A stretch of 64,000 bases of DNA from Sipunculus nudus. Lineage: Eukaryota > Annelida > Sipuncula > Golfingiida > Sipunculidae. The stretch lies in NCBI GenBank assembly GCA_026874595.1, contig CM049312.1, positions 75,368,429 through 75,432,428 of the forward strand. Reading direction: 5' to 3'. Of this stretch, positions 22,991 through 34,799 are shown in pieces; positions within the stretch are counted from its first letter, which is position 1, and each line of letters starts with the position of its first letter. The position numbers and the translations under genes are program-made. The notes under the pieces were generated by a model that made no database searches, was not told the DNA's origin, and saw only the letters and a program-made list of their open reading frames with translations.

Positions 22991-23639
22991 ATTAGGTCAC
23001 TGCGAATTCGTTCCCAATAGAAATAGAGCGAATACCTCAAGTTTTCATAAAAAACCCTGTTGTAACACTTCAGGAGTGACTTTTATCAAAACCACCATTG
23101 AGTTATTTTGTTCATATTTTGCATATAAGGTGCTGTATATATATTTTCTATGCACATACCATAAATCAGGTCAATATTGCGTTATTAGAAGTCATGGACC
23201 AGAACATAATGTACCTTGTCAAAACAGAAAAGATATTTCCTTACTTAACTTTGTAACTGTTGAAGGTAGATATTTTTAGGCATTTTGCTATATTCAATTG
23301 AGATTTTATTGGATGCCAAAATTTAGATAAGAATTTTGTAATTATTTTTAGTTATTTGCATACCTGTAAAATTACTGCCTTTAATTTTGACCAACTTTGA
23401 TCACGGCACATTTTTTGTTCTAACAGTTATGATAGGATTTTCATATGAGACGCACATAATTATGGATTTAAACTATTAAATTCTGAAATTTGAAGCTGTA
23501 AAAGATGTAAACCTGGTAACAAATTAGCTAAGTCTGACTGGGGCAGCACCCCAGCCGTGTTGTGTCACAGTTGTTCTGTTATTCCTGTATATATGTGATC
23601 GGATTGTCTGTCTGTCCATTCGCCCTCCCTTCCGCCTGT

Positions 23640-24470
23640 CCGTCAATGACGCCTGTGAGGGTTTCAGACCTATCGAATTACAGAACCGTTCGAAATTCAA
23701 TATGGCCGCCAGAGCACAATCAGGGATTTTCTTTCGCGCGCAATATCTCTTAGAGAATTTGCTTGATCTTTCTTAAATTCACAAGGATGATTAGTGCTTA
23801 TGAGGTTTCCAGCCCTATCGAATTACAGACCCGCTGGATTTACTTTTGCGCGCATTATCACAAACAGAATACATTTACATTTAATTTTTCTCTTGTTGAC
23901 AGAGATGATTGGTGTCCATAAGAGCTCTAGTCCTTTCAAATCACAGACCCATCCGAAAACCAATATGGCAGCCACAGAATAATCGCTAATTTTCTTTTGA
24001 GTGAAAAATTTCACAAACAAAATATCTATGATATTTCTCAAATTCATAAGGATCAATGATGGTTGTCAGGGCTCCAGTCCTACCAAATTAAAGATCGAAT
24101 ATGGCCTGTAGAGCAAAATCTGTAAGTTTCTTTCATATGCAACCTCTCAAAAGAGAATATGTTTAATCTTTCAAATTCAGAGGGATGAATGGTAGCTATG
24201 TGGGCTCCAGACCTATAAAAATTACATACACGCTGGAAATCCAATATGGCTGCCAAAGCACATTTGGTGATTTTCTCTCTGTCACGATATCTCAGGGGAG
24301 AATTTGCTTGATCTTTCTCAAATTCACAGGGACGATAGGTGCCTAGCTTTATGAGGGCTCAAGCAGTATTGAGTTACAGGCCCATAAAAAACAATATGGC
24401 AGCCTCGGAATAATCGTTTATTTTCTTTTAAATCACAAATTTTTTACTGAATTAAAAAAAAATATATTTA
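23640..24470 (+). repeat. Degenerate tandem array of about six ~142-bp units
   Basis: cctatcgaattacagacc, caatatggccgccag, attttctttcgcgcgcaata and cttgatctttctcaaattc recur in order at about 23669, 23811, 23935, 24078, 24210 and 24367. Units are diverged, with CpG sites often changed to TpG or CpA. A related phrase (caatatggccaccagg) occurs at 46121. It follows a family-1-like head, so it may be that element's module array. Confidence 0.7.
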
Positions 24471-24884
24471 CTTAGACAACAACACTTAAAAATATAATGC
24501 AACAACATGGCATCTTCAAGATTACTCCTTGGATCACTCTTTAAAAATTGTACATCGGAGTTTTCAGTATATGCTTTATTTTATTAATTATCAACTAAAA
24601 GATTAAGTAAATTTGATTAAAAATTCCCTTTTCAAATCAGGTATACACACTGTTGGTCGGATGAGGGAGAGAATATACAATATCCTAATTATCATCTCAA
24701 CTATAATTTAATACTGAAGTTAATTATTCAATTAAACACATGTTGAAAAAGAACGCAATGTTTTTACTCTTCTGAAGTAAGGAATTATTTATATTGTGAA
24801 CATCTGTATCAAGTAGATTATCAAGTATAAAGGCCTAGCTATCATATGGGATGTTTAATATTATTACTGTTTCTTTTAAATTAC

Positions 24885-25757
24885 TGTTACGGAACCTAAT
24901 ATCAACAGATCACGTAGTCGTGACGAGCATAAATTTTGTCCTGGAGATATAAAAAAAATCAGATTCTGTAACACTAGGCAGCGTGAAATGTCTAGGGGAA
25001 TGAATAAAGAAGTCAGTGGTTTTTTGTTAACAAATAAGTATAATTTATTCTTAAAACAATCCTAACATTACAATACACAAAATCAATATAATTACACAGT
25101 ATTACACCAGTACTACAACAAATCAATATAATTACACAGTATTATAAATAAAGTGTACAGTACCTGGATACCACCACTGTCACAGCGACAACAAATCCTT
25201 TAAAACGTATAATCCAGATGAACAGTTCACATAAATCGTCTCAGAGAATAATAGTCTAATTGATTATTCCATCACAAAATCAATCTGTTGTAATCTAAAA
25301 GTGAAGTTCTTGTAATAATCCCGAAAGCAAACTGGAGACAGGCCGCCCTAAATTTGCATGGAGTTCGTAGAATCCCTGACACTACTGCAGTTATCGGATA
25401 GGTCCAAAACTGACTCACACTCTTCCATGTCCGCTGGGATATTTCTCTCTTCTCCCGCCTCTGAACACAGCCCCTTATTTATAACTTTTCATGCGAAAAT
25501 TCTAGAAACTTCTATTTCACGAACAATTCCTAAGAACCAAACAATACATAATACACACGCCTACAGAACATTAGAAGAAATGCGCTCATAGAGCGCGACC
25601 AGCCCAGAAAGATCCAGATTAGTATGAGCGCTGTGTTTCTACAATCCGCGAAAGTTCAGCAGGTGCGATTATTTATAACAGCGCACAGGGATTGCGCTTG
25701 ACACGAAACTGAATGCCTACAGACACATGTACCACAATAAAAGAGACACCTGTAACA
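24885..25757 (-). mobile_element. Solo LTR of a retrotransposon, minus orientation
   Basis: The 873-bp block starts TGTTACGGAACC and ends ACACCTGTAACA, giving TG...CA ends with the longer inverted match TGTTAC/GTAACA. Read on the minus strand it has TATAAATA at about 25470, expected for the promoter, and an AATAAA about 150 bases before the far end, as expected for an LTR. No internal gag or pol frame or partner LTR is present, so it is a solo LTR. No clear 5-bp target duplication was seen. Confidence 0.55.
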
Positions 25758-25759
25758 GT

Positions 25760-26970
25760 TTACAAACTGCACAAGGTCTTTCAACCAATTCCTAAATGCT
25801 ATTGGCAAATTGTGTGTTACCTCACAGAGATAAAATATATCTAAATAAGCCTCCTTTTCTTTTTTTTACAAAAAGAACAGAGTTTTGTTAACCTTTCCTT
25901 CAAATTATAAAGAAGCGGTTTAAGTGATGGATTACGTGGTAAGTAAAATCCTGTGTAATAATTTAAATTGAAAATTTATCAGTTTCTCTGAAATAGTAAT
26001 CTTGACTTTTTTTAATACCTTAATGATATTTCTTTATTTTGTAAACATAGCTCAACAATTCATCTCTATGTTTGCTTTTCTGGTCCAATATGAATAATAT
26101 TAAAGTATACAGAACGTGCTGCAGTTTGCATTTTTATAATTTTGTCCACGTTAAATTCTTCTACTTTATCAATAAGTTTTTATTTAATTTCTCTTCTCCA
26201 ACAGTTTGGAACTGCATCCCGTAAACTACATCCACACACATTATATCTCTTAATTTATGCTTCATATTTCAAACATACGAGGGAGTTTCATAGTTTTTTT
26301 TGTATCAGAAACTATTTTAATGCCTGCCATGTATAATCTCTTTTGAAAATTTACTGTATCCTTAACCCTTATGTGAGAATTATACCATAATGTTTGTTAT
26401 TTAACTTCATCTGTTTAACTATCTTATTGAAATAATATTTGCATCAATGGTATAACATGTATTTCCAGAATGGATCACATGAGTCACTAAAATTGTGTGT
26501 TATGTTCTTTAGAATGACATTTGATAATATATGAACCAAGGATTTAAATTATACTTGAATAATCTGTCACCATCCATCTTCTAGATTACAAATGAGGAAT
26601 CATTAGACCCAATATATTTTTAAAGTCTGTATTTCCGATAGAAGATTAATCATAATCAGCCCTATTTTATTTCTTGGTGCAGTGATTGTGCAGCTTTTCA
26701 CTGCATCTGGTTGGTTGATCCAAATAAATTTAAATATTATTTTTTTTTTCAATTTCTATAATTATCATATAATTATGTGATGGCTTTGGTAGTACTAAGA
26801 ATAAATAATAATAAACTGTGAGATTATGCATGGTTTCACATTAGTAAATTCTACCTTACCGACACATTGTTCCCTGTATCCAAGTATTAATAATAACTAT
26901 AATCTTACTAACGATTTCTTTACAGTTATTTCAGCATTTTTCCCAATCAGGGTGAATGGAGATTCCTAAG
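25760..26970. other. AT-rich intergenic DNA before the CUB gene
   Basis: No exon, RNA gene or transposon end was recognised. Frames are short and hydrophobic by base composition only. Confidence 0.4.
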
Positions 26971-27114
26971 ATTTATACTCGATTGGTACGCCAATGTAAA
27001 CCGAGATTTTTAAAGGATGCATGCTTATACGAATTAGCAGTTATTGGCATTATTATTGTTTTGAAACAGAACCAGCATCGCGCCAATGGATTCATAGAAA
27101 CCACCAGGTGAATC

Positions 27115-27166
27115 ATGATCCGGGCACTGATTCTTGCTGCTACACTCAGAGCTCTCGTCTCTGCAG
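27115..27166 (+). CDS. CUB gene exon 1, signal peptide
   Basis: ATG with A at -3 opens 17 codons plus one base, ending at CAG|GTAAGG. MIRALILAATLRALVSA has the basic start, hydrophobic core and small residues of a signal peptide. The phase-1 end fits the phase-1 CUB exon at 28915, forming Asp across the junction (G|AT). Confidence 0.78.
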
Positions 27167-30100
27167 GTAAGGAGGTATTGTGTTTTTGCCGGTGTTCGTA
27201 TATTAACAACTAATAAGAAAAAGTTATGAACGTGTTTTGATGAAATGTTTAGGAGGGTGGGGTTAATACCTAAGGAACAATTTATTAAATTCTTTGGATC
27301 GTGATGATATGTGTTTATTTAAGGGATTCTTCAACATGGCGACAATGGGCAATCTGTTTTTCCCGGCAAAGGGCACGACATATTCATTCATTGGTATTTA
27401 GCAGGGCTGTTAAGATGCTTTATCTCACGATACTTCACTAACGGTATGATACAATACATATAAGTAGTGATTGACTTAATTGTTGGTTAAACAGTGTTAA
27501 ATCACATTTCAAGTTAGTCATGCCGTAATCATCACGCTTCAGAAATCATGAATAATGTAACAGCGTCTTCTATTGGTTTGAGCTTGCGAAATGTAGCCAG
27601 TATAGATGCCGATTAACAAATTTCGAGCCACTTATGGTTCGCTTTGCGCGCTTGGTCTTTTATTTTTTTCTGATTTTCCATCAGATTGAGAAGTATCGTC
27701 CATGAATCGATAGAGTGATCGATAGACAATCGATACATGATCGATACATGATACCGGTAATAATGCATTGAATAACCGATGCCCCTCGGTTAATTTGCAA
27801 TCTATTCTTGACCTCCGAATCTATTCGTTTCGATTGTTTTTTTTTTGAATGTTGCATAGTCCATCTGTGTCAAATTTGACGGTGCTTGCTGCTCATCGAT
27901 GCATTTTATCGTGTATGTGCCCTAAATCTAATTTCATGGATCGCCGGTAGACCGTTCCAATTGCATATAAAACGTAGCGATAAACAAAGGAAATAGTTAC
28001 ACTGTTCTTTTACTTGTTAAATCAAGTAAGTTATCATGGTGGTAGAATATTTGCTTATACTTAAAGTCTGAATTTTATTACTAAAATCAATAATTGAATT
28101 GAACCAAAGGTATAAGAATCGATAACCGAATCGATTATAAAGCCAATCGCAATCCACAGGCCTAACCGATACATATCACTTCGTACCGCGATGTATTGGT
28201 GCATCGGTGAATCATTGGAGCCCTATAACTATGGGGGAATCTTATCATAAATGGTAATTTTCCAAATGAAATGAAAGATTCCCGCGTGCATGTACAGGTG
28301 TGAGCTAGATGTAAGAGCTGACCGGTGACACAGATTTCTCCCTGCTTGGGATAATATATATCCTGTGCTTACGTACCAAAAACGAAATTTGATAAGGATT
28401 CTGGTTATGTTCCAGACCCTCCGATCAAGAATGTTGGCGGATGTATGCGCTCTCTGATTGCTTTCTAGTTCATGATAGTCCTGTTTTAGACTTTAGGAAC
28501 GCTGCGATTTCTCCCGGTCGGCCCCACCCAGGGTAAGCACTCTGTTGGCTTAGTCCAAAGACTGTGTCCCAAGGGCGGGTGCCACTCACAAACGAGTGCG
28601 CCTTTCGGAGTTACCTCGGTGGTATGCCCTGGTGAAAAGGGAACGATTGCACACCCATGAACCGCAGGTGCGGTTCACCTAACCTGGTTGACGCCAGGAT
28701 AGTCTCGTGTCACCGCCCTGCAACGTAGACCAAAAGGGGAATGGAATTCAGCAGAATTACATATAACTGTGTTGAGCCAGCCTTAGAAAAATATAGTCGG
28801 TTACCTCCACCAAAATAAATCATTAAAAAATATATTATATATCTATATACCTAAGTTAAAATAACGTATAAGACTACGATATGAATAACAGTGGTTTTTT
28901 TCAACACTTTGTAGATTGTGAGAATGTTTCGTCCATTGTTGTTAACAACAGATCCACTGGGGACATTAAGTCTCCTTACTATCCAAATGACTACCCTTTA
29001 AATCTGAATTGTCGATGGCGGATGACAGCACCTCAGGGTCAGGTCAGTAAGAATCAAGATACACTAACCAAGGTTTCTGGGGTTTTTTTGTTTTTGTTTT
29101 TTTTTTTTCCTTTTTCTATATTTCTTTCTTAATTTCTTTTTTATAATGAATCAAAATTTAAAAAATCATTTCTAAGTTAAGAAGAAACATGATATAGGAA
29201 ATATATTAAAAACGGGTTTGACATGTTATCATGTCGTGGTTTGCTCTAACATATTGCAAAATTCATGTACTTTAGAAGAAAAATCATAAATATTAAAATA
29301 TCAAAATATGAAAATATTATCAAGTTTTACAAGTATGATCTAAGGAATTATCACATCAAGAACAGATGATAATCCATAGGGTGTTTAGGTGTTTAACTTC
29401 CCTTACTGTTAGAAACTAACTTTGATTGGGGAAACTAAATTTGCTTGAGGTTACCCAAGGACAATCTTTTAAATCTTGAAGGTGAAATATATCTACATAT
29501 TTTTTTTCAGAGGATTTTTACCGTTGTGAGATAATGGAATTTTTGTCCACACCGGTCTAGAGCCTGTTATTAGAGCCATCTTTGTTCTAGCGAGCAGAGC
29601 TCAACTGTGGTCCAACCATGGAGTTGTTGAACTGTGGCACACAGGCACGCGCACAAATTTTCTGTGTTGGTTATACTAAAGTCTGTTTATAATCCTTGCG
29701 GAGGTTTATACATGTACGTGGTCTATGACTGCTTTTTGCAGTTTCAGAATACATGTACCCTGTCCCTTTCGCTCGTGTGCCAATTTCTTGAATTTTGCTA
29801 ATTACTATAGCATGTTGCCCCTTCTTGCTTTAGGACAGCCCCTCGCGACTTGGATCTTGTTTATCGGGGATGGAATAGTCATGGGAAGGGTTCATCCGGT
29901 GGATACACGTTGTACACATAGGTAGCGCCAGTGTAGAACTTTCGCAAAATAATATCAAATTTCGAAGGATTTAAAAGAAAATATAAAAAATACCCCATCT
30001 TATAGGAAACACTTGGCTACAGAGAACTTTATATGGTTGACTTGCAGGTGTTTGTGCTGGAATTTGAAGACTTCTCTACCGAAGAAGATTTTGACTTTAT

Positions 30101-31422
30101 GTCTATCTATGACGGCCTCGATATGTCCAGTAACAAGGTGTTGCTGAATCACAGTGGTCAAAGTATCCCTAATTCCATCAATTCCACAGACAGACAGTTG
30201 CTGATCAGGTTTCAAAGTGATTACGTGATCAATGACAGAGGTTTCTGGTTACGATGGGGGGTCAGAGATCTGCATACAGGTAATTCATGAACTGCACATG
30301 TATCTTCATACTACAAAGTCTGTGGCCATATGCTTTCACAGACCTTGATTCCGCCAGTCGATTTCGCATCTATTTATGAATAATTTCAAAATTGCATGCC
30401 AAATAAATCTAACATGTACACAATATACTGTTTACACTGTATGAACAAGAACACCTGCACCAGAAACGCGACAGGTTTAGATTTGACTTAATCTGATTGG
30501 TAAAATTCTCATTGCCCTCCCGGAAAAGTTAAATTTTTTTGTCCATGACAAGCATAAAACCTGCTCCCAAACCTCCATAAAACAAGTGTAGGCGATTCAT
30601 TTGATTGGTTCAATTGCCTTGTTCATTATTCATGAAACAGACAAGAGAGCGGCTGGCGGAATCAAGGTCTGTGATGAGTAGCCACAGATATGGTAGTATG
30701 AAGCTAGAAACGCAATCTAGTTATACTGTCCATATTAAAGGAATCACTTTGTCTGGTTAGTTTAAACAATGTATACATACGATTATAAAACACAATAGTA
30801 AGTAATCTGATATATATTATTATATTCATGATTCTCTGGTAATTAAAATCGTAATGATGATAACTGGAGAAAGATTAACCGGAGAAATATCTCTTATTTA
30901 TCTTGCCTAGTGTGAACTGAAATAATTTCAATATTATTTAATTTGAGCTTCTGATATGATAAGAAAACACATAGGTAAGTAATATATTGTTCATAAGTCA
31001 AGCACTTCTGTAACTGTTTTGTTTAATTTATTTAATTTAAAATTAATAAGATGTATTTATTATGTGATAAATTCATATGTATAAAATCATTACAGTGGAA
31101 CCTATCCTAGTGGGCACTACTTAAAGTGGGCACCTCTCCTTGTGGGCACCACATAAAGTGGGCACCTCTCCTAGTGGGAACTCCATAAAGAGGGCACTTA
31201 AGTTTTTTTACACTCCCGCTTTTTATCCTCATTATTTATGTTGCGGTTATCAACTTCATATTATCGGTACCTCTATAATGTGGACATTTTGCCCGAGTCC
31301 CAAGGGTGCCGACATTAGAGAGGTTTCACTGTATGTATATTTAAGTTATTTTTTAATGACTTGAGACACCAACATGACCTAAAAGTGGCGTCAATTTTTC
31401 TTCCAGGGTGGGGGGATGACTT

Positions 31423-31468
<46 letters not shown>

Positions 31469-33456
31469 TACATATATACATATATACACAAATATATATA
31501 TATATACTTTTCAGCGTCTCTGAGCGACATATTCAATTATATATATATATATATATAATTATATATAATTATATATAATTATATATGTATAAACTTAATC
31601 ATATTTCAAATAATTATATTTTTTTAGAAAATAAGTTATGTTGTGAATTCTAAGCAAGGTTTAGATATAACATTTTTTAGTAAATGGATCCAAAGTCTTC
31701 AATTCTATTTATTAATATATTTTATTTCCAATATTATGATATTATTCTCTGAAAAGTGGGGGGGGGATGATTACATTGACCATCCCCCCTTTTCAAAAAG
31801 TGGGGGGTATATATACCCCCATTCCCCCCTATATTGACGCCCCTGTGACCTAACATAGGACAATCTTGACAACCTATGACAGAGAGGAGACTACAAGTGT
31901 GCAATGTGAACAAGTCTGGTTTGTGTCCTTGTTTGTGTTTGAATATCTACAGCGTGTGTTCTGTTTTTGACGTTTGATTTGTTAAAGTTTACAGTGTGGA
32001 GTTCATGCATTATTTCTACTAGTGGTATTCTCTTAAATCCGAAACGCGATTTGTGACATCCGGGTTTTAGCCTGCACACAAATTTGAATACCCAATGAAC
32101 GGTTGCGATATTTTTGCGAGACCACGATTTTAAAAAGGACACGGAACTATTACAGTCAAATGCCTCGAGGACAGGCGCAAGGTGCATGAGTATTTGTCTG
32201 CGGAGAGAGTTTGGTCCCAAAGACTCGTATCTTCCCAGTAGAAGTCGGAGGAACGTTCTGGGAATGACCGCGCCCCAGCCGCAAATTTTAAGAAGGATGT
32301 AACAGAATGACACACATTTATTTGTAAATAAAGTTAGTGTTTTCTTAACTACAGGCGATGAAACCTATCATATTACATCGGGTGGAAATGTGTTTTTCCC
32401 CGAGCCTGAATCTCGCGGTTTTTTATTGCCAACTTCCGTCATCCAGCATAAATCCTTGGTATCTGTTCAGCCGGTCCGCATCGTAAGTATAGAAGACCCA
32501 AGACGCTGAAAGGGGAGTATTCCGATATCAGACCACTTAAGGTAAAGCTTTATTTAGGTTTAATATATTTGTGGTAAAAATCTTAAACTTAAAACCATCA
32601 TAAGAAATAACAATCAAGAAACTTAAGGCCAAGCTAATTTTCCTGTTTACTTTTTCACTGTCACCCTAAAGATAAGATTCCATATGTACGGATGTACCGG
32701 CACGGTAACATGAATATTTTTTATTTGTCGCTCCGGTATACCATATACAGAACCGGCAAAACTCGCTACAGGTGGAGACTCATTTTGCCGGATAGGCATT
32801 CCGTATGCATCTCACCTAATTACTTATTTAGTCAGTAGGCCTATCGATTTCTTTATCCCCATTCGGTGAAGATGGAATCTATGGACCCCCTGGACGACAT
32901 TACATAAATAAAATACGACATGACAAAAATAAATACATGACAAAGAAATATTGCCGAACACTGAAGAAAAAAAATTTATTGAAAAAAATGTCGTGCACAC
33001 GAGATAGTAATTTGGATATCAGCTTCTATCTGATTGGTGGGCTAAGTCGTGCGCACGAGTTGGTAAGTCGTGCGTACGACATATAGTATATATGCCGTAG
33101 GAACGAGCTAGTAATAAATTTTTTGTATACAATGTTCAGCAATATATTTTTTTGTCATGTCGTATTTTATTTTGTTATGTCGTCTCCGGGGCTCCATAGG
33201 AATATATTGGTTAACGTGGTATAATGCCAGAGAGTTTTATTGTATTTAAAGCATATTATCAATAAAATAAATTATACTTTAAATGATACATGAACATAAA
33301 ACTGATAAACCTTATTAATATCTATTCCGTAGCCAGTATAGTATTAGGTTCGGAAAACCTGAGGAGAGTGTGGTAGGCCTGATGAAGCCATGCAAGACGG
33401 TCGACGGCCATGTAGCATTGTCTCGATGGTGGCGACAGAAAGGACAACTCCCACAG
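27115..33456 (+). CDS. Secreted or receptor-like CUB-domain protein (five exons, 3' end unresolved)
   Basis: Five exons join in frame: 27115-27166, 28915-29042, 30048-30279, 32355-32482 and 33337-33456, totalling 660 nt (220 codons). All boundaries are AG/GT and the phases agree (1, 0, 1, 0, 0). The product starts with a signal peptide, MIRALILAATLRALVSA, followed by a CUB domain at about residues 18-137. About 83 residues follow with no domain I can name firmly; the part with SGGNVFF and LLPTSVI faintly resembles the start of a ZU5 domain. An in-frame TGA six bases upstream fixes the start. CUB domains usually mediate extracellular protein binding. No membrane segment or stop codon was found in the joined exons, so whether it is secreted or anchored is unknown. 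Confidence 0.75.
27402..28225. mobile_element. hAT-like MITE in CUB intron 1
   Basis: The left end CAGGGCTGTTAAGATGCTTT and the right end, in reverse complement ATAGGGCTCCAATGATTCAC, resemble each other at the tip. Inside each are the ATCGATACAT and CACGATAC or CGCGGTACGA motifs typical of hAT MITEs in many animals. The interior has repeated atcgatacatgatcgataca. No matching 8-bp target duplication was found, so boundaries are approximate. Confidence 0.5.
28490..28745. other. GC-rich hairpin-forming island in CUB intron 1
   Basis: About 250 bp are much richer in G and C than the flanks. Three hairpins follow each other: CACTC/GAGTG (28583-28598), TGAACCGC/GCGGTTCA with loop AGGT (28658-28677) and CCTGG/CCAGG (28683-28698). 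I compared it by memory with U1, U2, U4, U5, 5S, 7SL, RNase P and U3 RNA and found no convincing match. It could be an intronic structured RNA, a SINE body or unrecognised foreign sequence. Confidence 0.4.
28915..29042 (+). CDS. CUB gene exon 2, first half of CUB domain
   Basis: After a T-rich acceptor, the exon encodes DCENVSS, GDIKSPYYPNDYPLNLNC and RWRM-APQGQ. This is the CUB opening: first cysteine, G-I-SPyYP-YP signature, second cysteine, W. It ends phase 0 at CAG|GTCAGT. Confidence 0.88.
30048..30279 (+). CDS. CUB gene exon 3, second half of CUB domain
   Basis: It starts VFVLEFEDF in phase with exon 2, then FDFMSIYDG, SINSTDRQLLIRFQSD and GFWLRWGVRD, all CUB positions. Acidic residues at EDF, DFDF and SD fit a calcium-binding CUB. 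The usual third and fourth cysteines are absent, so this CUB has only its first disulphide. It ends phase 1 at CAG|GTAATT. Confidence 0.88.
31093..31331. mobile_element. MITE with CAGTGGAACCT ends, TA target
   Basis: CAGTGGAACCT on the left and AGGTTTCACTG on the right form inverted ends flanked by TA on both sides, as in Tc1/mariner-type elements. The interior repeats a ~40-bp phrase, aaagtgggcacctctcct, two to three times. It lies in CUB intron 3. Confidence 0.72.
31383..31845. mobile_element. hAT MITE with 8-bp target duplication
   Basis: TGACCTAA at 31375-31382 and at 31846-31853 flank the element. Its right end in reverse complement is CAGGGGCGTCAATATAGGGG, a typical hAT tip; the left end AAGTGGCGTCAATTTTTC has mutated tips. 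The interior has expanded TA repeats (31425-31500 and 31538-31560) and G-run hairpins near 31755-31830. Confidence 0.82.
32355..32482 (+). CDS. CUB gene exon 4, possible ZU5-like start
   Basis: An open exon runs from ttcttaactacag to the strong donor GTAAGT, phase 1 in and phase 0 out, encoding 43 residues including TSGGNVFFPEPESRGFLLPT and SVIQHKSLVSVQPVRI. The pattern of a GG-turn, short beta strands and LLP-SVI recalls the start of ZU5 domains, but weakly. Another beta-sandwich is equally possible. Confidence 0.6.
32879..33199. mobile_element. Foldback MITE with ~100-bp terminal inverted repeats
   Basis: The left arm (ctatggaccccctggacgac, then aaataaaatacgacatgaca) is matched by the right arm in reverse complement (ctatggagccccggagacga, then aaataaaatacgacatgaca), continuing for about 100 bp each. 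The middle contains several gtcgtgc-cacgag phrases. It sits between CUB exons 4 and 5. Confidence 0.8.
33337..33456 (+). CDS. CUB gene exon 5 (putative)
   Basis: Forty codons lie between the acceptor tagccag and the donor CAG|GTAAAA, phase 0 at both ends: YSIRFGKPEESVVGLMKPCK then TVDGHVALSRWWRQKGQLPQ. Codon use is balanced and the phase fits exon 4. Reading through the donor reaches a stop nine codons later. A following exon at 35810 would add a short tail ending in a stop, but that is speculative. Confidence 0.5.
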
Positions 33457-33489
33457 GTAAAAGACCTGCATAGGTCACTATAATTTTGT

Positions 33490-33780
33490 CTGTTTTTGGT
33501 CTTACATAAATATATCCCAAGTAACAGCAACCTCAATTCTGTGACACTGTTGACCCTATGTCCAGCTGCCCTGTTGCTGCCATGACCAGTTCCAGTAATT
33601 CACAATTATAACTACAAGTGGCGTCTGTATGCTCAATTGAGGATTCTCATGTATAGTCCTTACCCCTTAGTGATAGTGGGTCCCCCTGGAGAAAGAAAGT
33701 AAACTATATTTGCACCCCACAGAAGGGGCCAAAATAAAATGATCACTGAACATTAATAAACGTGATACAAAAAAAATGAA
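33490..33780 (+). repeat. Unclassified repeat X, 5' part
   Basis: Phrases ccctatgtccagctgccct, ccagttccagtaattcac and gatagtgggtccccctggag match 39860-40010 in order. Only the 5' half of the longer copy at 39812-40495 is present. Confidence 0.7.
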
Positions 33781-34337
33781 AAAAAAAATTATTCCTTGAC
33801 CTGTTGCTGGTCTAACAGGTAAAAGAACCTTAAATCGCATATTCTGATATCTGCCGTCTATTAGCTAAAGATAGTGCCTTGAAAATATCTATAAAAATCA
33901 GCCAGAAAATGCCGATCCCTCTTTTCAGTGCACAGACTGTTCGTTTTGTTAAGGAACATGTGTTTATAACATGTGGTTTCCACCAAAAAAATTAAAACAT
34001 ATTTTTAAGGACATCGATCTGGCGCCAAGTCATGCAGATGAACCTGGGATGTGTAAAGGGAGTTTTTTTTTTAATGTTGTCCTTTCAACATAAAAAAATA
34101 TGAAACCAATCACCTTAGAATACACACACACAATTTATTGGAAAGAAATTGTGGATGTAGTCGTAGTCACTAAAGAAGTGCAGCATTCTGCTCGCGCTGT
34201 CATCCGCATCCCATAAAACATCGAGGATGGCCAATTATATGAAAAAAAGGACATAAAACCTCGAGGCCCGGCTGGATTATGGTTTTAGAAAGTCCTGCAT
34301 TGCGTCCCCGGTGGCCTAGCCCGCCCCTGTTTCTTTA

Positions 34338-34390
<53 letters not shown>
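34338..34390. repeat. (TA)n microsatellite
   Basis: AT dinucleotides with one C interruption. Confidence 0.95.
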
Positions 34391-34391
<1 letters not shown>

Positions 34392-34392
<1 letters not shown>

Positions 34393-34660
34393 TAAGATTA
34401 TAAGATAAGTTTTATTTAAAGTCGGTTTTCTATGTTCAACAGGTACAACAAATAAGCTCACAGAGCTTTTAATTGTTACCGACTAGGCCTACATACATGA
34501 GAGATGTAATGAAAACCAATAGATTAAAAAGTAAGAGTCAAAATACAAGATATATACGAGCCATTCTCATTTATGGTAAATTTATTGCATACCAGCCCAA
34601 CTATAAGTTAGGCAAACTTCTTTATTATGCCGATACTTGCATTGAACAAGAGTAAGCTTA
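34392..34660 (-). mobile_element. Possible LINE 3' end fragment
   Basis: On the minus strand the block ends ctttaaataaaacttatctt followed by a short ATCTTAT repeat: a polyadenylation signal and a simple-repeat tail as in CR1- or RTE-like LINE ends. No reverse-transcriptase residues can be read upstream. Confidence 0.25.
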
Positions 34661-34799
34661 GCCTAATGTTGTATCCGCCAAAGCTCTATATATATATATA
34701 TATATATATGTGTTAACTCGCCATACTGGCTTCAAGATCTGAAGCAGTTCGATCTTGTGTATAGAAATTAATGCATAACTATAATTTGAAGTGAGATTA

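Noticed and set aside
28501-28545. GC-rich island as an extra CUB exon, using the donor-like cagggtaagc
   Set aside because: The phases do not agree with exons 1 and 2, which already join perfectly to each other.
31315-31558. Frames encoding runs of Tyr-Ile on both strands
   Set aside because: Translated (TA)n microsatellite; the same applies at 58502-58937 and 63398-63589.
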